Shown piece after piece: positions 17,903 to 26,850 of a stretch of DNA of 64,000 nt. Under the pieces are notes generated by a model. It was given only the letters and a program-made list of their open reading frames with translations, was not told the DNA's origin and did not search any database. The number at the start of each line of letters is the position of its first letter. Within the stretch, counting starts at the first letter, position 1. Origin of the DNA: JAGPUQ01 sp050179115 (GTDB taxonomy: Bacteria > Pseudomonadota > Gammaproteobacteria > Pseudomonadales > Porticoccaceae); assembly GCA_050179115.1 (NCBI GenBank), contig JBFXFL010000003.1, positions 1 to 64,000 of the forward strand, read 5' to 3'. The position numbers were made by a program, and so were the translations under genes.

Positions 17903-18838
17903 ATGGGTAATCTGCTGGCAGGTAAGGTCGCCATCGTCACCGGCGGCGGTCGGGGGCTGGGGCGCTCCCATGCGCTCGCGCTCGCGGCCGAGGGGGCCAA
18001 GGTCCTCGTCAATGATCTCGGCGGCAGCGTCGCCGGCGAAGGTGGCGATGTCTCTCCGGCGCAATCCGTGGTCGCGGAAATCCGCGCCCGGGGCGGCGAG
18101 GCGGCAGCGAACGGCGGCAACGTCACCAGCACGGTGGACGGTAAGGCCATGGTGGAGCAGGCGCTCGACACCTTCGGGCGGCTCGACATCGTGGTCAACA
18201 ACGCCGGCAATATCCGCAACCAGTTGTTCGTGAAGATGAGCGAGGAGGAGTGGGACAGCGTGATCGCGGTCCACCTGCGCGCGCTCTACACCGTCACCAA
18301 GCCGGCGGCGGAAGTGTTCGCGAAACAGCGCGGCGGCCGCATCGTCAACACGGCTTCGGAAGCCGGCCTCGGCGGCTATGCGGCGTCGAACTACGCCGCC
18401 GCCAAGGAAGGGATCGTCGGCTTCAGCCGCACCCTGGCGCTCGAACTCGGGCCTTACGGCGTTACCTGCAACGCCATCCGCCCGCGCGCCGGGACCCGCA
18501 TGGCGGGCGCCGTGGACATGAAGAAAGCCCTCGAACTGGCGCGCCAGGGCAAGTTGCCGCTGCCCGATTTCATGTTCGAGATCGAGGACATGGCCGAAGG
18601 CTCCGACACCTTCACCCCCGAGCTGGTGTCACCGCTGGTGGTGTTCCTGTGCACCGACGCCGCGGCCCACGTCAACGGTCGCGACTTCATCGTCGGCGGC
18701 GGCGAGATCAGTCTGGTGTCGCTGCCCGAGAAACACCGCAGTGTGTTCACCGCCGGCCGCTGGACCCAGGAAGAGCTGCAAAAACTGCTGCCGAAAACCC
18801 TGGTGCGCGGTCTGGTGAATCCCGCCGCGCCGCGCTGA
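17903..18838 (+). CDS. SDR oxidoreductase (MFE-2-like 3-hydroxyacyl-CoA dehydrogenase type)
   Basis: 311 residues. The Rossmann motif TGGGRGLG and the SDR active-site Ser (NTASEAG) and Tyr/Lys (NYAAAK) are present. The early segment VLVNDLGGSVAGEG is typical of the SDR domain of peroxisomal multifunctional enzyme type 2 and its bacterial relatives, which oxidise 3-hydroxyacyl-CoA or hydroxysteroid-CoA. A C-terminal extension of about 50 residues ends in a helical EEL..LLPKTL element. The ribosome-binding site AGGGGGAA is 6 nt before ATG. A similar protein is encoded at 39466. Confidence 0.85.
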   Translation: MGNLLAGKVAIVTGGGRGLGRSHALALAAEGAKVLVNDLGGSVAGEGGDVSPAQSVVAEIRARGGEAAANGGNVTSTVDGKAMVEQALDTFGRLDIVVNNAGNIRNQLFVKMSEEEWDSVIAVHLRALYTVTKPAAEVFAKQRGGRIVNTASEAGLGGYAASNYAAAKEGIVGFSRTLALELGPYGVTCNAIRPRAGTRMAGAVDMKKALELARQGKLPLPDFMFEIEDMAEGSDTFTPELVSPLVVFLCTDAAAHVNGRDFIVGGGEISLVSLPEKHRSVFTAGRWTQEELQKLLPKTLVRGLVNPAAPR

Positions 18839-18846
18839 ACCAGCCC

Positions 18847-18883
18847 GTCACGCTGTCCGGACAGCCGGTCCGGACAGCGTGAC
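18847..18883. terminator. Inverted repeat between convergent genes (probable bidirectional terminator)
   Basis: A perfect 15-bp stem (18847-18861 with 18869-18883) and 7-nt loop lie between the SDR stop and the rsmE stop. No T-run follows on either strand, so it may stall polymerase or protect 3' ends rather than act as a classical intrinsic terminator. Confidence 0.6.
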
Positions 18884-18885
18884 AC

Positions 18886-19617
18886 CTAGCGGAAATCCCC
18901 CCAGCGCGCCTGACAGATGGCGAGCGCCACCAGCGGCGCGGTCTCGGTGCGCAGCACGCGCGGACCGAGTCCCACGGCCTGAAATCCGGCGGCGATGGCC
19001 GCATCGACCTCGGCCGCCGACAGTCCGCCCTCGGGGCCGATCAGCAGGGTGACCGCGTCCGGCGCGGTGACGTCGATACCGGCGAGCGCGGTGGTTGTCC
19101 CCGGTGCCAGCACCAGGCGCAATCCGGCGGCGGCCGGCAGCCAGTCGGCGAGGGGCTGCGGGGCGTGGATGTCCGGCAGACGGTTGCGCCCGCACTGTTC
19201 GCAGGCGGCGATGGCGATCTGGCGCCAGTGGCCGAGTTTCTTGTCGCGCCGTTCGCCGGCAAGCCGCACCTCGGTGCGCTCGGTGACCAGCGGGCGGATC
19301 GCGCTCGCGCCCAGTTCCACGGCCTTCTGCACCACCCAGTCCATGCGCTCGCCCCGGGAGACGCCGATGGCGAGCTCGATGGCGAGCGGCGATTCGTGAT
19401 CCGCCGGATCGAAGTCGCCCACCGCGACGCGTGCTTCCTGACCGCGATGCCCGCTGAGCACCGCCGCAAAGCTGCCGCCGCGACCGTTGAACAGGCGCAG
19501 CCCGGCGCCGGGCTTCAGCCGCAATACCTTGAGCAGGTGATGGCTGGGGCCGGGTTCAAGCCCGATTTCGGCGCCCGCAGCCAGCGGTTGATCGGTGAAA
19601 ACTCGGGGGATTGCCAT
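18886..19617 (-). CDS. rsmE: 16S rRNA m3U1498 methyltransferase
   Basis: 243 residues, the same as E. coli RsmE. It methylates U1498 of 16S rRNA using SAM. The SPOUT-fold SAM-binding knot is visible as LLIGPEGGLS and GLGPRVLRTETA. The start MAIPRVFTDQPL at 19617 matches family starts. It lies 8 nt after metF as the last gene of the SAM-cycle operon, which fits a SAM-using enzyme carried along by the unit. Confidence 0.95.
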   Translation of the reverse strand: MAIPRVFTDQPLAAGAEIGLEPGPSHHLLKVLRLKPGAGLRLFNGRGGSFAAVLSGHRGQEARVAVGDFDPADHESPLAIELAIGVSRGERMDWVVQKAVELGASAIRPLVTERTEVRLAGERRDKKLGHWRQIAIAACEQCGRNRLPDIHAPQPLADWLPAAAGLRLVLAPGTTTALAGIDVTAPDAVTLLIGPEGGLSAAEVDAAIAAGFQAVGLGPRVLRTETAPLVALAICQARWGDFR

Positions 19618-19625
19618 CGCAGCCG

Positions 19626-20471
19626 TCAATGGGCGGCGGCAAACCCGATGCGCCGCAGAATGTCCGCGGTCGCCTCGGCCTGATTCAGCGTATAAAAATG
19701 CAGCCCGGGGGCGCCGCCCGCGAGCAGGCGTTCGCACAGCCGCGCCACCACCTCGACCCCGAACTGGCGCAGGCCCTCGGTGTCGTCGCCCCAGTCGGCC
19801 AGACTGTGCTGGAGCCAGCGCGGGATTTCGGCCCCGCAACTGGCGGAGAAACGCACCAGGTTCTGGTAGTGGGTGATGGGCATGATGCCGGGCACGATGG
19901 GGCGGTCGATGCCGGCCCGGGCGCAGGCGTCCAGCAACTGGAAATAGGCGTCGGCGTTGTAGAAATACTGGGTGATGGCGGCATCGGCGCCGGCCGCGAA
20001 TTTCTCGCCGAGCCAGCGGATGTCGTCCGCGTAACCGCGCGCTTCCGGATGGATTTCCGGGTAGGCCGCGACATGGATGCGGAAGTGGTCGCCGCTGTGA
20101 CGGCGGATCAGGGCCACCAGCTCGTTGGCGTGTACCAGTTGCGCGGCGCCGCCCATGCCCGAGGGCAGATCGCCGCGCAGGGCGACCAGGCGGTGGATAC
20201 CGGCGGCGCGGTACTGGTCCACCAGTTTCAGCACTCCTGCGGCATCATCGCCGCCGAACGACAGGTGCGGTGCCACCGGACAGCCGGCGTCGTGGATGGC
20301 GAGCACCGTGGCCAGGGTGTTGGCGCGGGTGGAGCCGCCGGCGCCGTAGGTCACCGAAAAGAAGTCCGGCCCGAAGGCGGTCAGTGCCGCCCGGGTGTGC
20401 TGGAGTTTGGCCGCGCCTTCCGGTGTCTTGGGCGGAAAGAACTCGAAGCTGACGGGCACCCGGGTGCGCAT
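19626..20471 (-). CDS. metF: Methylenetetrahydrofolate reductase
   Basis: 281 residues. It reduces 5,10-methylene-THF to 5-methyl-THF, the methyl donor for methionine synthesis, with FAD. SFEFFPPKT at the start, VTYGAGGST, ALRGDLP and ITQYFYNAD are family landmarks. It sits 19 nt after ahcY and 8 nt before rsmE, and so supplies the methyl group to homocysteine released by AhcY. No metE or metH is in the window. Confidence 0.95.
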   Translation of the reverse strand: MRTRVPVSFEFFPPKTPEGAAKLQHTRAALTAFGPDFFSVTYGAGGSTRANTLATVLAIHDAGCPVAPHLSFGGDDAAGVLKLVDQYRAAGIHRLVALRGDLPSGMGGAAQLVHANELVALIRRHSGDHFRIHVAAYPEIHPEARGYADDIRWLGEKFAAGADAAITQYFYNADAYFQLLDACARAGIDRPIVPGIMPITHYQNLVRFSASCGAEIPRWLQHSLADWGDDTEGLRQFGVEVVARLCERLLAGGAPGLHFYTLNQAEATADILRRIGFAAAH

Positions 20472-20490
20472 GGGATCGGCGGACTCCGGT

Positions 20491-21894
20491 TCAGTAGCGG
20501 TAGTCGGGGCGTTTGAACGGCCCCTCGACCGGCACCTGGATATAGGCGGCCTGCTTGGGAGTGAGGCGGGTGATGACCCCGGCAAAGCCCCGCACCATGT
20601 GGGCGGCCACCTCTTCGTCCAGATGGCGCGGCAGCACCTCGACGCGCAGCAATGCCTCGCGCGCCTCTGCCGGCTGTTCCGCAAAACGCTGCTGATAGAG
20701 ATGGATCTGCGCCAGTACCTGATTGGCGAAGGAGCCGTCCATGATCCGGCTCGGGTGGCCGGTCGCGTTGCCCAGATTGACCAGACGGCCTTCGGACAGC
20801 AACAGGATGTGATCGCCCTTGGCCGCCGCCTTGGTGGCGGCGCGATAGACCTTGTGGACCTGGGGCTTCACCTCTTCCCAGCACCAGTGTTCGCGTGTGA
20901 AGGCGGTATCGATCTCATGGTCGAAGTGACCGATGTTGCAGACCACGGCGCCGGATTTGAGCGCCGCCAGCATGTGGCGGTCGCACACGTCCAGATTGCC
21001 GGTGGCGGTCACCACCAGATCGGTCTGGCCGAGCAGCGCGCGGTCGATGCAGCTCGCCTCGCCGGTGTTGACGCCGTTCAGATAGGGCGAGACGACCTCG
21101 TAGCCGTCCATGCAGGCCTGCATGGCGCAGATCGGGTCGATCTCGGCCACGCGCACGATCATGCCTTCCTGGCGCAGCGACTGCGCCGAGCCCTTGCCGA
21201 CATCGCCGTAGCCGATCACCAGCGCGCGCTTGCCGGCCAGCAGGTGGTCGGTGGCGCGCTTGATGGCGTCGTTGAGGCTGTGACGGCAGCCGTACTTGTT
21301 GTCGTTCTTGGACTTGGTCACGGCGTCGTTGACGTTGATCGCCGGGACTTTCAGCGTGCCCTTGGCGAGCATGTCGAGCAGGCGATGCACGCCGGTGGTG
21401 GTCTCCTCGGTGATGCCGTGGACACGATCGAGCACCGCCGGGTATTTGTCGTGGAGCATGCGGGTGAGATCGCCGCCGTCGTCGAGCACCATGTTGGCGT
21501 CCCAGGGCGCGCCGTCCTTGAGGATGGTCTGCTCGATGCACCAGTCGTACTCGGCCTCGGTCTCGCCCTTCCAGGCATAGACCGCGACGCCGGCCGCGGC
21601 GATGGCGGCGGCGGCGTGGTCCTGGGTCGAGAAAATGTTGCACGACGACCAGCGCACCTCGGCGCCCAGCGCGCGCAGGGTCTCGATCAGCACCGCGGTC
21701 TGGATGGTCATGTGGATGCAGCCGAGGATCTTTGCTCCGGCCAGGGGCTGGGCCGCGCGGTACTGTTCGCGCAGCGCCATCAGCGCCGGCATTTCGCTTT
21801 CGGCGATCTCGATTTCGCGCCGGCCCCAGTCGGCCAGACTCATGTCGGCGACTTTGTAATCCGGTGTGGCGGCGGTCTTGGCGGCCTGTTTCAT
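20491..21894 (-). CDS. ahcY: Adenosylhomocysteinase (SAH hydrolase)
   Basis: 467 residues. It splits S-adenosylhomocysteine to adenosine and homocysteine with bound NAD. The NAD fold GYGDVGKGSAQSL, the active-site stretch NVNDAVTKSKNDN and the C-terminal KRPDYRY (usual end of the family, which folds into the partner subunit) are present. The start at 21894 follows AAGGAAA; an upstream in-frame ATG lacks one. It lies 30 nt after metK in the SahR-headed operon. Confidence 0.97.
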   Translation of the reverse strand: MKQAAKTAATPDYKVADMSLADWGRREIEIAESEMPALMALREQYRAAQPLAGAKILGCIHMTIQTAVLIETLRALGAEVRWSSCNIFSTQDHAAAAIAAAGVAVYAWKGETEAEYDWCIEQTILKDGAPWDANMVLDDGGDLTRMLHDKYPAVLDRVHGITEETTTGVHRLLDMLAKGTLKVPAINVNDAVTKSKNDNKYGCRHSLNDAIKRATDHLLAGKRALVIGYGDVGKGSAQSLRQEGMIVRVAEIDPICAMQACMDGYEVVSPYLNGVNTGEASCIDRALLGQTDLVVTATGNLDVCDRHMLAALKSGAVVCNIGHFDHEIDTAFTREHWCWEEVKPQVHKVYRAATKAAAKGDHILLLSEGRLVNLGNATGHPSRIMDGSFANQVLAQIHLYQQRFAEQPAEAREALLRVEVLPRHLDEEVAAHMVRGFAGVITRLTPKQAAYIQVPVEGPFKRPDYRY

Positions 21895-21924
21895 CGCAAT
21901 TTCCTTTGGGGTCAAAACTGGAGG

Positions 21925-23079
21925 TCAGTGGGCGTTGCGGAGCGCTTCGGCCCGGTCGGTGCGCTCCCAGGTGAAGTTGGGCAGCTCGCGACCGAAGTGG
22001 CCGTAGGCCGCCGTCTGCTGGTAGATCGGCCGCTTCAGGTCGAGCATCGCGATCAGCCCCTTGGGGCGCAGATCGAAGTGTTCACGGATCAGCGCGACGA
22101 TGACCGCGTCGGACAGTTTGCCGGTGCCGAAGGTATTGACCGAAATCGACGTCGGCTCGGCTACCCCGATCGCATAGGAAACCTGGATCTCGCAGCGGTC
22201 GGCGAGGCCGGCGGCGACGATGTTCTTGGCCACATAGCGGCCCGCATAGGCAGCGGAGCGATCCACTTTCGAGGGATCCTTGCCGGAAAAGGCGCCGCCG
22301 CCGTGGTGGGCCATGCCGCCGTAGGTGTCGACGATGATCTTGCGCCCGGTCAGGCCGCAGTCGCCCATGGGGCCGCCGATCACGAACTGTCCGGTGGGAT
22401 TGATATGGAATTTGGTGTCCTTGTGCAGCCATTCCGCCGGCAGCACATGGCGGATGATCTCCTCCATCACCGCCTCGACCAGGTCGGCGCGGCCGATGTC
22501 GGGGCTGTGCTGGGTGGAAAGTACCACTGCATCCACCGCCACCGGCAGCCCGTCCTCGTAGCGCAGGGTGACCTGGCTCTTGGCGTCCGGGCGCAGCCAG
22601 GGCAGCACGCGGTGCTTGCGCAGATGGGCCTGGCGCTCGACCAGCCGGTGCGCGTAATAGATCGGCGCCGGCATCAGCACCTCGGTCTCGTTGGTGGCGT
22701 AGCCGAACATCAGGCCCTGGTCGCCCGCGCCCTGCTCCTTGTCGTCGCCCTCGTCCACGCCCATGGCGATATCACCGGACTGCTTGCCGATGCCGTTGAG
22801 CACCGCGCAGGACGCGCCGTCGAAACCCAGGTCCGAATGGTCGTAACCCGCATCGAGGATGACCTTGCGCACGATCTCCTCCAGATCCACATAGGTTCTG
22901 GTGCGCACCTCGCCGGCGATGATCGCCATGCCGGTCTTGACCAGGGTCTCCACCGCGACCCGCGATTCGGGGTCGCCGCGCAACATGGCATCGAGCACGG
23001 CGTCGGAGATCTGGTCGGCCAGTTTGTCGGGATGGCCTTCGGAAACAGATTCGGAAGTGAAGATCGCGTACTGACTCAT
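21925..23079 (-). CDS. metK: S-adenosylmethionine synthetase
   Basis: 384 residues, the same length as the E. coli enzyme. It makes SAM from methionine and ATP. SEGHPDKLADQISDA, the P-loop-like GGAFSGKDPSKVDRSAAY and GVDEGDDKEQGAGDQGLMFGY are diagnostic. The ATG overlaps the sahR stop by four bases (ATGA), and a GGGAGG-type sequence precedes it. Its product is the methyl donor whose by-product, SAH, is removed by the next gene. Confidence 0.97.
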   Translation of the reverse strand: MSQYAIFTSESVSEGHPDKLADQISDAVLDAMLRGDPESRVAVETLVKTGMAIIAGEVRTRTYVDLEEIVRKVILDAGYDHSDLGFDGASCAVLNGIGKQSGDIAMGVDEGDDKEQGAGDQGLMFGYATNETEVLMPAPIYYAHRLVERQAHLRKHRVLPWLRPDAKSQVTLRYEDGLPVAVDAVVLSTQHSPDIGRADLVEAVMEEIIRHVLPAEWLHKDTKFHINPTGQFVIGGPMGDCGLTGRKIIVDTYGGMAHHGGGAFSGKDPSKVDRSAAYAGRYVAKNIVAAGLADRCEIQVSYAIGVAEPTSISVNTFGTGKLSDAVIVALIREHFDLRPKGLIAMLDLKRPIYQQTAAYGHFGRELPNFTWERTDRAEALRNAH

Positions 23080-24119
23080 CGGGAGGGTGACCTCATGGCA
23101 CGAAGGATTGGCCCGGTAGCCCCGGGACGGATGAACTGACGAATCTGGATGCGAAAGCCGTTGCGCAGCGCCAGGAACTGGCTGTCGCCGACCTTCAGCC
23201 CCGCCGCGACGGCCCAGTCGGTGAGGGCCTGTGGCTCGAAACCTAGCCACAGATCGCCGCAGCTGGTGCGCGCCCAGTCCTGGTCGTGGGCGCACAGCTC
23301 GGTCACCAGCAGCGAGCCGCCCGGCGTCAGCAGCGCGGCGAGGTCGGCGAACATGCGCGCCGGCGAGGCATTGTGGTGCAGCACCATGTTGAGCGTGATC
23401 AGGGGCGCGCGCAGCCCGCGCCGGAGCCCGGCGGCGGTATCGCCCAGCACGAACTCGATATTGTCGAGCCCGCGCCGGCCGGCAAAATCCCGCGCCCGCG
23501 CCAGCATCGCCGGCGAGTTGTCGAGCGCGATCACCCGGGAAAATCGCGGCGCCAGATCGGCGAGCAGTTCGCCCTCGCCCGGCCCCACTTCAATGACGCC
23601 GAGGTCGCCCGGTCGGCGCACCGCGTCCAGCACCTGCACAATGGTGTCGCCATACTGGCCGTAACCGGCGATCAGATCCTGGTGCTCGCGGAAGGCGTCC
23701 GCATGCCGGTGGAAGAACGCCAGCGAGCTCTCGGCGCGGGCCGCCTGCACGGCGCCGAGCTGGGCGGTCACCGCGGCGGGCAACTCGCCGCAGTCCAAAG
23801 CCTCGCAGAGCTGCGCGCGCAGCGGGTCGAGGCCATCGTCCTGCCGCGGCGCGCGCCGATAAAAAATAAAGGTGCCTTCGCGCCGGGTCGCCACCAGCCC
23901 GGCCCCGGCGAGTATCTTGAGGTGATGGCTCAGCGCCGGCTGGCGCACGCCGAACACCTGACACAGCTCCAGCACCCCGTAGGCATCCCGCGCCAGCACC
24001 CGCAGGATCAGGGCGCGCAAAGGGTCGCCGACGGCCTTGCAGAGCGCGGCGATAGCGGCGACAGGCTGCGCTTGCGGCGCCGTGCCCGGCGGTGTCGGAA
24101 GGGAGGCGGATGTCATCAT
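23076..24119 (-). CDS. sahR: SahR-type regulator: ArsR HTH fused to a SAM-methyltransferase-like domain
   Basis: About 347 residues. Residues about 15-95 form an ArsR-type winged helix (LCKAVGDPLRALILRVL, then QPALSHHLKILAGAGLV). Residues about 155-310 form a class I methyltransferase-like domain (VIEVGPGEGELL as motif I). SahR proteins of proteobacteria have this architecture; they sense S-adenosylhomocysteine through the methylase-like domain and release their operators when SAH rises, inducing SAM-cycle genes. Here the gene heads metK-ahcY-metF and overlaps metK by four bases, which strongly supports the name. The start is either of two adjacent ATGs (24119 or 24116). Confidence 0.88.
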   Translation of the reverse strand: MMTSASLPTPPGTAPQAQPVAAIAALCKAVGDPLRALILRVLARDAYGVLELCQVFGVRQPALSHHLKILAGAGLVATRREGTFIFYRRAPRQDDGLDPLRAQLCEALDCGELPAAVTAQLGAVQAARAESSLAFFHRHADAFREHQDLIAGYGQYGDTIVQVLDAVRRPGDLGVIEVGPGEGELLADLAPRFSRVIALDNSPAMLARARDFAGRRGLDNIEFVLGDTAAGLRRGLRAPLITLNMVLHHNASPARMFADLAALLTPGGSLLVTELCAHDQDWARTSCGDLWLGFEPQALTDWAVAAGLKVGDSQFLALRNGFRIQIRQFIRPGATGPILRAMRSPSR

Positions 24120-24145
24120 GCGGCGAACTGTACACCACCGCGACT

Positions 24146-24192
24146 CTTGCATCAAAAAATATCGATACAAGGCTGTCTGCGCCCTGGGTCAA
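24146..24192 (-). promoter_or_regulatory. Candidate sahR promoter and SahR operator
   Basis: An imperfect inverted repeat, CTTGCATC (24146-24153) with GATACAAG (24164-24171), flanks an A-run and includes the palindrome TATCGATA. On the minus strand a -35-like TTGACC (24187-24192) lies 17 nt before TGTATC, so the repeat would cover the -10 region. The position 27 nt before the sahR start suits autorepression. The exact SahR consensus was not available for comparison. Confidence 0.5.
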
Positions 24193-24453
24193 CCGGTCCT
24201 GATGCAATCCCGGCAGGCGCTGGTGAACCCCGGATCATGCACGGCAAATTCCGGTTGGCGACATCGGCGCGCCTGGACTGGTCGAGGTCTTGCGCAGAGA
24301 TTTGCGGGACGCGATGGCGTGTTTCCGCTGCCCAACGCTCCGGCGCGGCAGGCGGTCCCGCCGCAGGCGAGGACATCCGCTCCGTGGTCAACGCGGGTTA
24401 ACGTTTGGGTTCAGGCCGGAATCCGGCAGGGCCGTCGTGCGTGCAGCGAACGG
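24193..24453. other. Intergenic region between sahR promoter and the antiporter stop
   Basis: About 260 bp with no convincing gene, RNA or terminator. Short open frames here are incidental. No SAM- or SAH-riboswitch core was recognised by eye. Confidence 0.5.
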
Positions 24454-25383
24454 CTAGGCTGCTTGCTGATGAAGAATGGTAGCGAGATAGGTAGCATACA
24501 GCACCAGCAGCAACACGCCCCGCCTGCGCTCAATGAAGCCTGTGCGCGAAGGGTAAGCGAACACCAGGGTCACGACACCAAATACCAGGGTAATGGCTAC
24601 CTCACGCCATGCAACGATAATGGGGTGAATAACGGCCGCGACAGCGACCACCAAAATGCCGTTGAAGATATTGCTGCCAAGAATGGTTCCCAGACCAACC
24701 TCGTCGTGTCCGCGAAGCTTGGCGACGACCGTTGTCGCGAGCTCGGGTACGGACGTGCCAACCGCCACAATGGTTGTCCCAATGATGAATTCATCGATGC
24801 CAAAGGCAATGGCGATACCTCTTGCTCCCGCCACGATGAAATTGCCGGCAGCAGCAAGAAAGGCAAGGCCGACAACGCACGAAAGCACAATCAGCCAACC
24901 TCGATGTTCGCCAAGAATTTTCGTCGCGACATTTCGCTGCTTTTGCGCTTCGATAATCGCGGCCACAAGCCACACGAAAAACATGCCTAACATCAACAAA
25001 CCATCGAATCGCGAAAGCTCGCCATCCAGAAACAGGACACCCGTTATGACGGGAATCAACAACGCCACAGGAAAATCCCGTTTTACACTGTCACGAGGAC
25101 TCTGGATTCCGGAAATTACCAACGCCAGCGCGAGAATCAGCGCGACGTTCACAACATTACTGCCGAGGGCGTCGCCGAGGGCTATTTGGGGCTCTCCGGC
25201 AAGAGCCGAATTTATTGAGACTGACAATTCCGGGCTCGATGTGGCGAATGCAGCCACGGTTGCACCGATAATGCCCGGAGAAATCCGCACCCATTGGGCG
25301 AGGCCGACCGTACCGCGGACGAAAAGCTCACCGCCGATGCCGGCACATGCAACACCCAGAATCAGGGAAGCGTAATCGTTCAT
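24454..25383 (-). CDS. Calcium/sodium antiporter (CaCA family, YrbG-like)
   Basis: 309 residues with about ten membrane helices. The two alpha-repeat motifs of the Ca2+/cation antiporter family are plain: GATVAAFATSSPELSVS with ALGDALGSNVVNVALIL in the first half, and GTTIVAVGTSVPELATT with GLGTILGSNIFNGILVV in the second, each holding the ion-binding acidic and Asn residues. It would export Ca2+ against Na+ (or H+/K+). The start at 25383 precedes the first helix. It is transcribed alone, and the DNA upstream is decayed mobile sequence. Confidence 0.93.
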   Translation of the reverse strand: MNDYASLILGVACAGIGGELFVRGTVGLAQWVRISPGIIGATVAAFATSSPELSVSINSALAGEPQIALGDALGSNVVNVALILALALVISGIQSPRDSVKRDFPVALLIPVITGVLFLDGELSRFDGLLMLGMFFVWLVAAIIEAQKQRNVATKILGEHRGWLIVLSCVVGLAFLAAAGNFIVAGARGIAIAFGIDEFIIGTTIVAVGTSVPELATTVVAKLRGHDEVGLGTILGSNIFNGILVVAVAAVIHPIIVAWREVAITLVFGVVTLVFAYPSRTGFIERRRGVLLLVLYATYLATILHQQAA

Positions 25384-25451
25384 CGCGGGCCTGTAACAAA
25401 ATCTGCGTAACGGCCTATTGTCAACCCAAACCATGGGTGACGATAGGTAGC

Positions 25452-25575
25452 CTATGGGGCGTCATCGGCGTGGCCATGCCGACTGCCGTACAGCAACCGC
25501 AACATCAAACCCCGGGTACCGATGATCGGCGCCAGTACCGCCCGCATCTCGGCCACCGTCAACACCACGGGCAGA
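25452..25575 (-). pseudogene. Remnant of a tyrosine recombinase (integron-integrase-like)
   Basis: About 40 codons read LPVVLTVAEMRAVLAPI, then LMLRLLYGS, then stop. This matches the LPVVLT..E....L...G......LLYGS stretch that opens the catalytic domain of integron-type integrases. The preceding N-terminal part appears only in another frame and the catalytic residues downstream are missing, so it is a dead fragment. A flanking transposase relic at 25660 supports old mobile DNA here. Confidence 0.45.
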
Positions 25576-25659
25576 CCACCTGGGGCAAAGGCCAACAGCT
25601 TGATCCAGGATCACGACCTCCATCTGGCGCTTGATCGCGACCCGGCTGCGCGCCAGTAG

Positions 25660-25790
25660 GCCTACCGGGAACTGTTGAAACACCAGTTACCGGAAGTGCA
25701 GCTCCGTGACATTCGCGAATGCCGGGCTTCAACTTTCTGCTCGGCAATGAGCGCTTTCGTGAAGCGATTGAAACGGCGCTCGATCCGGGG
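25660..25790 (+). pseudogene. Frameshifted transposase relic (RAYT/IS200-like C-terminus)
   Basis: Two adjoining frames give AYRELLKHQLPEVQLRDIREC and, after a shift near 25731, GFNFLLGNERFREAIETAL. Together they resemble the C-terminal helix pair of REP-associated tyrosine (Y1) transposases, where a G..LG..RF...IE..L stretch ends the protein. The frameshift and the absence of the HUH catalytic domain show it is not functional. No flanking REP hairpins were identified. Confidence 0.5.
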
Positions 25791-25938
25791 AATCCCGTTT
25801 TCGTGAGTTCACCGCGGCGCTGCGTTGGCCTGATTCGGAAAGCGGCGCGGGAGGTCAGGCCGGTCGGTGCGGACTGAAGCGCCTGATCGGTGCGCACTCG
25901 GCCGTCACCGAAGGCGAAGCGTGGGGACAGTGCCAGGC

Positions 25939-26850
25939 TCAGCTCGGGACTTCGGCACGCTCGGCGATGCCGGAAAGATATCCGCGCCGGAATGCCTCTT
26001 CCATCTGTTCGGCATAGAACGCCATCTGCAGGTGCGTGGGCGCGGCCTCGGCGGGTGCGGTAAGCGGGGCTTCGTTGACCCGCAGCATCGCGCGCCACGC
26101 GTGATGCAGATTCGGATGCAGGCGCTCCAGAACATGTGCCGAAATGCCGGAGTGGACCATGGTCGCGCAGCGTTCCTCGAAGGACACCGCGTGCCAGTGC
26201 GTGGCCGTCGCGCCGGCGATGAATTGCGAGTAGCCGCCGCTTGCGGCCCAGCGCAATCCGAATTCATAGTCCTCCCAGGCGTCATAGGGAAAGTGCTCGT
26301 CGAATCCACGCAGCGCGTCGAATTTGCGCTTCTTGACCGACGCATTGCCGGCATAGAAAAACGTTCTGGGCCAGACCGCCATGGCGCGGCGCATCGGCAC
26401 GCCGAAGACCCGCCCGGAATCTTCCAGCCAGCGCACGAAGACGTCTCGCCGAAGTTCGTCCGGGAACAATGACGGACCGATACCCACCGCATCGATATCC
26501 GGGTTGATCGTGTGGTAAGCGGCATGGGCGGCAACCAGGCCGGGCGACGGCTCGAAGTCGTCCGCGAGGAAAACCAGGAGCTCGCCGGTGGCATGAGCCG
26601 CCGCCAGATTGTTCGCAATCGCCCGCGCCGTGGTCGCGCAGGGGAGCAGCGACGCCGATAACCCAGGATGCTCCCGGCGAAACGCGGCGAACGCGTCGGC
26701 GGCCGACGGTGTCCCATCGCGATGGACGACAATCAGCTCGAGCGCGTCGCGCGGATAGCTCTGGGCCGCGATCGCCGGAAAGAAATTCCGTTGCTTGTTG
26801 TGAAAATCGTCGGGCTCTTCCACGACGATCAGCGAGACACGCATGCTCAT
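25939..26850 (-). CDS. Family 2 glycosyltransferase (second of a coupled pair)
   Basis: 303 residues. A GT-A fold is indicated by SLIVVEEPDDF at the start, LIVVHRDGTPSAADAF, a DxD-like LVFLADDFEPSPG, and the later RGFDEHFPYDAWEDYEFGLR, where acidic ED residues usually act as base. It would add a sugar from a nucleotide donor; the acceptor is unknown. Its ATG overlaps the upstream glycosyltransferase stop by four bases (ATGA), so the two are translated together. The region downstream is decayed mobile DNA. Confidence 0.83.
   Translation of the reverse strand: MSMRVSLIVVEEPDDFHNKQRNFFPAIAAQSYPRDALELIVVHRDGTPSAADAFAAFRREHPGLSASLLPCATTARAIANNLAAAHATGELLVFLADDFEPSPGLVAAHAAYHTINPDIDAVGIGPSLFPDELRRDVFVRWLEDSGRVFGVPMRRAMAVWPRTFFYAGNASVKKRKFDALRGFDEHFPYDAWEDYEFGLRWAASGGYSQFIAGATATHWHAVSFEERCATMVHSGISAHVLERLHPNLHHAWRAMLRVNEAPLTAPAEAAPTHLQMAFYAEQMEEAFRRGYLSGIAERAEVPS

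Noticed and set aside
20395..23139. Long plus-strand open frame opposite ahcY and metK
   Set aside because: It overlaps two unmistakable housekeeping genes and lacks any family feature.
24172..24453. SAM or SAH riboswitch upstream of the SAM-cycle operon
   Set aside because: No recognisable riboswitch core was found by eye; protein control by SahR explains the locus.
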